This document shows, piece after piece, positions 59,021 through 64,000 of a stretch of DNA of 64,000 nt. A program made the translations under genes and the position numbers. Source of the stretch: Phoronis australis (Eukaryota > Phoronida > Phoronidae); contig NMRA01000299.1 in the NCBI GenBank assembly GCA_002633005.1, positions 1 to 64,000 of the forward strand. The letters are read 5' to 3'. The notes beneath the pieces were generated by a model. The model searched no databases. It saw only the letters and a program-made list of their open reading frames with translations, and had not been told where the DNA came from. Position 1 is the stretch's first letter; every line of letters begins with the position of its first letter.

Positions 59021-61098
59021 GTAAGTTTACAACATTACGTAATTACATAATTTCTTTTACTGTTGGAATCAATGTATCTTACTGCAGTGAGCATTTCAAA
59101 CTTGAAAATCGTGACTGTGTAGTTTGCAAACAGACATTTTATCGTTATTTGCTTATGAGCAGCCAGGAAAAATTGTTAAATAATTTGAACTTTTATTGTA
59201 AACTGCATTTTTTCAAATCAGGTGCCACTTAATCCTGCATTTTTTAGCAAAATAATTTATGGTCCTCTGGTTTGAAGTTACTCTGAGGTTACGCTTATGT
59301 TTTGTCTGAGTGTGCATTTAGCCAAATCTCTAGATATTATCTCAGTCTTCATTAAAAGTATCTATTTTCGGAAAGCTTTGATTTTTCAGAAAAAAGTTAG
59401 GTACACCCATAGCAAGACAAATGTATCGGTGTTATGGCCAAATGTATCAGTATTATGGCCAAATGATCCTTGTTATGGCCAAACTGTATCAGTGTTATGG
59501 CCAAATTTCAGTATTATAAGTATTCAAGATGAAATCTTTACTTAAAACCCTGTTACAGTTTTCTAAAAATGTTTTGTTTATTACAACAGTACTTTTGATT
59601 TTTTCACAAAAATGATGAGACCCCTGTTTTTGTTAGCCCTCATGTAAACGTGAAACATTTTAAAAACAATTCTGAAGGTAGCCAAATTTGGATATTTTCC
59701 TAGGGTCCGGCATAACCTTAAGGAATTCTTGCAGTAAACACCAATTCACAATTGGGCAATAGTTTGCGTCCAAAAATCCATGTCAGACATGCAATCTGCA
59801 ATACAGAAGCATGACCAGATTTGATGATAACTCTTTGAATGATTGTGCGGGTACATACTTAGGAGGACGCCAAAAATGAATTTAGAATATTGGAATATTA
59901 GAATTGTATCTAAGGCTGACTGCAGGCAGTGCTGTTGTGGTAAAATTAGAGGTAAGTAGGCGCCCTGAAGCCCTTAATTCTTATAATCTTGAGCACTGAA
60001 CCTAACTTATTACGGTACATAGGTGCTACGTTCAAATGCCAAAAGGTGGTTGGCTGTGCCTGCATGCGCTTACCCCCCACCACAGCACTGACTGCAGGTT
60101 AGATCTGTTCAAAAAGCAGTTGATGTTGTCTTTTTTGTGTAAAAAAACTAAAAATGAGACTGTAGGGTGCAACAGCAGAGCAGTTTAATCTCACCAATTT
60201 TTTACAAAAATGTTAATAAAATTAACCTTTTTCAGTTTTTAAGGTCTTTTACCATTGTTGTGAATGTTCACATTTTTTCAAAATATTTTCTGATTGTAGC
60301 TATTGTAAAGAACTTCAACTTGGTAAAGCATGAAGTTGATACTAAGTATCCTTTATGAAAAATGAGGAAAAAATGTCACTGCCATATTGTGTCCTAAATT
60401 AGTGAGATGTTTTCCTAGTCACTTTTATTTGAAAATCATTGTTGGCTCCATCCACAATATTCAATAGGAACACTTCTGTCACATTCCATGACTATCATTA
60501 AAGCTTTATGCAATTTTGAAAGGCAGACAAATGGACAACAAATTACATAAATTAATTATATTAAAACAGCAGGTGCTGCAACTGTCTGAAAATGAGTAGG
60601 TGCCGTCCTTTCTTTGAACAGAGTTGCCAAATTTAAAGTAAATCTGAAAGGGAACTTGGTAGATTATAGAAGCAGAGACAAAATATTTAATTGCCAAAAT
60701 TGGGCCCCAGTCATGAAGTTGGCATGGTGCATTCTCTTCCTGAGGGAAGATGTCTGCTAAATTTCACAATGGAATTTTAGAGATAGTTAATGTGCTGGAT
60801 ATCAATGTAGACAGACAAAAATGATATTCATTGTTGACTTTGCATCCTTTCTGCCAAGGTCAAGAGGACCACTGCTCAATATTTGAAGGTCAATATGTGG
60901 ACAGTGTATATCAATGTGGTATCCCAGTTATTTTTTGAAGGCGAACTCCATCCCAAGTTTTGAAACTCAATTTTTTGAATTGGTTTTTGTGGTAATACAC
61001 ATGTTGAGAACCTTTATATTAATGTATAGATTTGAGGCTTATGGGTCATCATCATCTGCGAAGCACTGACAATTCACACCGTCTTCCTTTGCTTCCAG
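59021..61098. other. Intron
   Basis: Contains a minisatellite (59420-59517) and, near 59650-59730, a reverse fragment of repeat family E. Nothing else was supported. The last 20 bases are a good pyrimidine-rich acceptor. Confidence 0.55.
59420..59517 (+). repeat. Minisatellite, unit about 20 bp, about five copies
   Basis: Units of the form AATGTATCAGTGTTATGGCC, diverged by a few bases each. The array is open in one frame but is not coding. Confidence 0.92.
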
Positions 61099-61349
61099 CT
61101 ATCCCCGGTCCTCCACCAAATGAAAGGAAAGCTACATGGAAGAGTATGCCAAAAGCTGAAGCTGCTGGCTCTGTGTATGTAGGTGGCATTGCTATCGGAC
61201 TCGTGGCTGGTATATTTGGTGTGATGATCTTTTTAGACCTCATTACCATACAGAGACATTTGACGAAACTTACAGGGAACTTACGTGCCGGCTGGAAACG
61301 ATATAGCTCATGGAAAAATACACATGTTCATAACAAGGTTGCTCCTTGA
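61099..61349 (+). CDS. Transmembrane and cytoplasmic tail exon (stop)
   Basis: The acceptor is TTTGCTTCCAG in phase 1 and the exon ends at TGA 61347-61349. It encodes a proline-rich juxtamembrane stretch (IPGPPPNERK), a small-residue-rich hydrophobic helix of about 25 residues (VYVGGIAIGLVAGIFGVMIF plus LDLITI) and a basic tail of about 32 residues (QRHLTKLTGNLRAGWKRYSS and WKNTHVHNKVAP). Glycine spacing (GGIAIG, AGIFG) could support helix packing. No ITAM, ITIM or TIR motif is present, so signalling would need partners or a different isoform. Confidence 0.88.
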
Positions 61350-64000
61350 GATTGCTTTTAGTTGAAAGACTCTTTTCTTCCTCATTTTTATGTGCCTACA
61401 TATTTATATGTGGGTGCATATTGCCATCATTGTAATTTTTTGTCATATTGTCATGCATATTGAATACCATGCCTTAGCTAACCATTTGCAGCCAAGAAGT
61501 TTTGTTTTTGGAACCGAAATAGTGAATTCTATCCCATAATTTACCATCCCAACCTCACCGACCAATCACTAATCAGTAGCTGCCATTTTGGTAGGGTACA
61601 CTAGTAAACTCGCGAGCATACTCACAAAGCACTTGCCTTTTGATCACATGATTTTGCATAGTCTTTCTTTATTGCGAGATTCTTGTGTCGATGGAATGCA
61701 GCCACCCTCAGGCTTGTTTATATTATTTGCTATTTACTTGTTGTAAAAGAAGCTACATCCTGTCGTGTTATCTCTGAATGTTATTCAATTTTTATTTAAC
61801 TGAATCTTGAATGGGGGCTTTGGCCCCAGGGGGTACTTGACTGTTTGTGAACACAGTGTGTTCTGTTGTAATGTTAGGATATTCACCCTTTTAGTAAGTT
61901 GACTTGAAAGTAGGAGCTTCCTTAAAGAAGTCATTCTTTCATCACACTTTTGTTTCTAGAACTCCCAAAGTGATCCCTTTTGTTGAGAATGAACTAGGGA
62001 AAAGGAATTCTTTTGCGGGGCATTTAATGATTGGAAAAGGTAGTCATTTGTTAAAATATGCCTGTAAAAATTATTGACACTGTTCTGTATCACCTCTTCA
62101 TGTTATTGACTGAGCAGTGTATTTTTCAAAAGAGATGAAACTTGACCAGTGAAGTTTAAAAATTAAAGAGTTAAGCTATGTTTTTACAAAAATGCTATGA
62201 ATAAGGTGTGCCAGTGAGTGTTACAAGAAATGAAAAAACCTAAAAACGGATGCTTATGAGACAGAAAGTTAAAGTACAGGTGGTCACTCAGTAATTATTG
62301 TAGGTATGTAATCCACCATGAACAAAATCACCCTTGGTCAGTCGTTTTGTGAGATATTTTGATTTCAGTTCTCTGACATAATTACTGAACTTGTCTCATC
62401 TTATGCACGAAAAACACTGATTGCGGATTTATTTTTCATTTAATGGTGTCTCTTAACTAATTTTCATGCCATTAACGATTTGGACAGTATGTTCCAGTGC
62501 TAAGTGATTGTTGCGTTATTAAACCAGCTCGCTGACAGGCCTAATCTTATCAATATTGCGGTTTCCAAGCCATAGGTGCATTTGGGCGTATGGATCCCTA
62601 AGCACCTCATTAAATGGCACCGATTGTCAGGTCTCCCCTAGGGGTTCGTCGGCCATGATTTACGATTCATTGTTTGTAAAGACCTCTACACTAGAAAACA
62701 ACTCGTAGTTTATTATTGTTCCTGTTCGTTGTTTTCCAAAATTGTAAACTCCTGCCTCATAGTGACAGAACTGAATGATCTAATTTGTGAATAATTAACA
62801 CAGGACTTGTGTCAGAGTCAGTGCAAAGTTTAATAAATATGTCAAATACATCAGTTCATTATGTACGTACAATTGTTGTTTTTATAGAAAGTTGTGTGAA
62901 TAATAGCTATGATATAACGCACCCATAATCTGGGCACAGACAAGGGGCACATCGACTGAAGGAGATGAATGCCCATTTGCTAACAGGAAAGTCAGAATAT
63001 ACCAGTTTATTCAAGGGTTGTCATATTTTACACCTCATGAGCTGTATAAGTTTGATTTAAGAAAGAGTTTACAATGTTAACCCAATGGTTCAAGTGCAGT
63101 GTAGTATTGGATATTGTATAAAACCACTTAATTACTTTAAAAAGATTTACCATTTTGTCTGAAAACTCAGGGTTTGCTGTACAGTAAATAATTTACCAGA
63201 TTCTCTTACAACTGAACTTCAGGCAGGAATTGTTGAAAACTGGGTTTGTATTTTGCTGGCAGTCTTTGCTTATTCATTAAGACAATTCAGTAGACGAGCT
63301 CGACCATTATAATAGGGCTGTGTTGTGGCATCATCTGTGATTCTAAACAATTGCAAAAATTGTGAACATTCAATACAAATGAAATCTTGGGGAACACTCA
63401 TGGGATTTTTACTTGTTTACTACTAGATTCATTACTCAAGCCGTTATCTTGATATCATCAACTTGAAACCAATAACGTTTCTTTGATTTGAGAACATTCA
63501 GTGACTAACTGCTGCCTTTGGCTTCCTTATGGCAAAATATCTCATGTGTTTGATGAAAATAATTGGCATAATTGGTCTTTTTCAGTTTATTTTTCAAAAG
63601 CTAACATTGTTTTTAAATGTCCAAAATCTCAGAAACATTGCTGGGTATCAAAGGACGTTATATGATTTTATATTTTTAAAATGTTTGTTGCTATTAACGT
63701 TTTATTAAAAAATGAGCACCAAATTTCATTAATGTCAACCTATACCTCCTTCCTATCCTAAATCCACCACAAGACTGCACTTGTTGACAGTTTTTGTCAC
63801 CTCATGGCTCTCGATTACAAGTTCACAAGTTCAACATACCACCATAGACATCTTAATACTGTGATGTCTGTGTTTCGAGTGTGGCGCCGGAATACTACAC
63901 ACGTCGTGTGTATTGGGTATACAGGAAGGTATCCCTGGAGTCATTTGTCAAATGGACTGTGTTAATATTTGGCAGCAACAAAAGTGAGCACGATGAGACT
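61350..64000. other. 3'-UTR and intergenic sequence
   Basis: No further coding exon is supported on either strand. At 61390-61432 there is a hairpin-like end of repeat family A (CCTACATATTTATATGTGGG). The rest shows no recognisable element. Confidence 0.6.
62832..62837 (+). promoter_or_regulatory. Candidate poly(A) signal AATAAA
   Basis: The only canonical AATAAA I noticed downstream of the stop codon, inside GTTTAATAAATATG. It would give a 3'-UTR of about 1.5 kb. A non-canonical signal closer to the stop is possible. Confidence 0.35.

Larger units (their letters stand above)
1231..61349 (+). other. Gene span: mosaic multi-lectin / sushi transmembrane receptor (22 exons, 5' incomplete)
   Basis: This is the span of the exon chain described in the CDS entries below. 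Seen: each exon has an AG acceptor and a GT donor (one GC), the predicted protein of each matches an extracellular module or the membrane anchor, and all module-bounding introns are phase 1. Exon lengths sum to about 4,195 nt with no frame conflict. The module order is CTLD, CCP, CCP, F5/8C, CCP, F-type lectin, CCP x3, SUEL lectin, CCP x8, TM. Inferred: a type I cell-surface receptor or adhesion protein recognising glycans. The start codon, signal peptide and N-terminal half of the CTLD are not in the window. The modelling assumes one gene; a split into two genes is possible, but no internal stop exon or new signal peptide was seen. Confidence 0.8.

Overview
The window is AT-rich animal DNA: intron-split coding sequence with consensus splice sites, many decayed transposons and one 654-base assembly gap. 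The mix of sushi (CCP), C-type lectin, F5/8C, F-type lectin and SUEL/rhamnose-binding lectin modules, together with the retroelement types, suggests a marine invertebrate, perhaps a non-vertebrate deuterostome (hemichordate, echinoderm or cephalochordate). The species cannot be fixed from sequence alone.

One gene on the + strand occupies almost the whole window. I built it exon by exon from acceptor, donor, reading phase and domain residues: 22 exons from a partial C-type lectin exon (1231-1490) to a transmembrane and stop exon (61099-61349). The order is CTLD, CCP1-2, F5/8C (three exons), CCP3, F-type lectin (two exons), CCP4-6, SUEL lectin, CCP7-14, transmembrane helix, short basic tail. 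Every module boundary is a phase-1 intron, so the chain reads as one frame of about 4.2 kb (about 1,400 codons). The 5' end lies upstream of the window. The product should be a type I membrane protein carrying several different glycan-binding folds on a stalk of sushi modules, as expected of a recognition or adhesion receptor. Some sugar-site residues are altered.

The introns are packed with mobile elements: a hAT-like transposon with 5-bp target duplications (2972-5413) and a short non-autonomous relative (33581-33736); CR1/jockey-like (9818-10771) and L1/Tx1-like (29119-30185) retrotransposon pieces; a THAP plus DDE transposase relic (about 32750-34775); a Penelope-like element with GIY-YIG domain (52670-54115) and a second copy of its 3' end (7100-7262); a tRNA-derived SINE (54570-54715); five long elements whose ends carry clustered GCCCA motifs (13469, 22808, 39312, 45444, 55562); and a 3.6-kb unit with about 300-bp inverted arms enclosing the relic of a repeated, uncharacterised protein family (15869-19480). 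Several other dispersed repeats and minisatellites are listed individually.

After the stop codon at 61349 there is only 3'-UTR and intergenic sequence with a candidate poly(A) signal near 62832. No second host gene is convincing on either strand.
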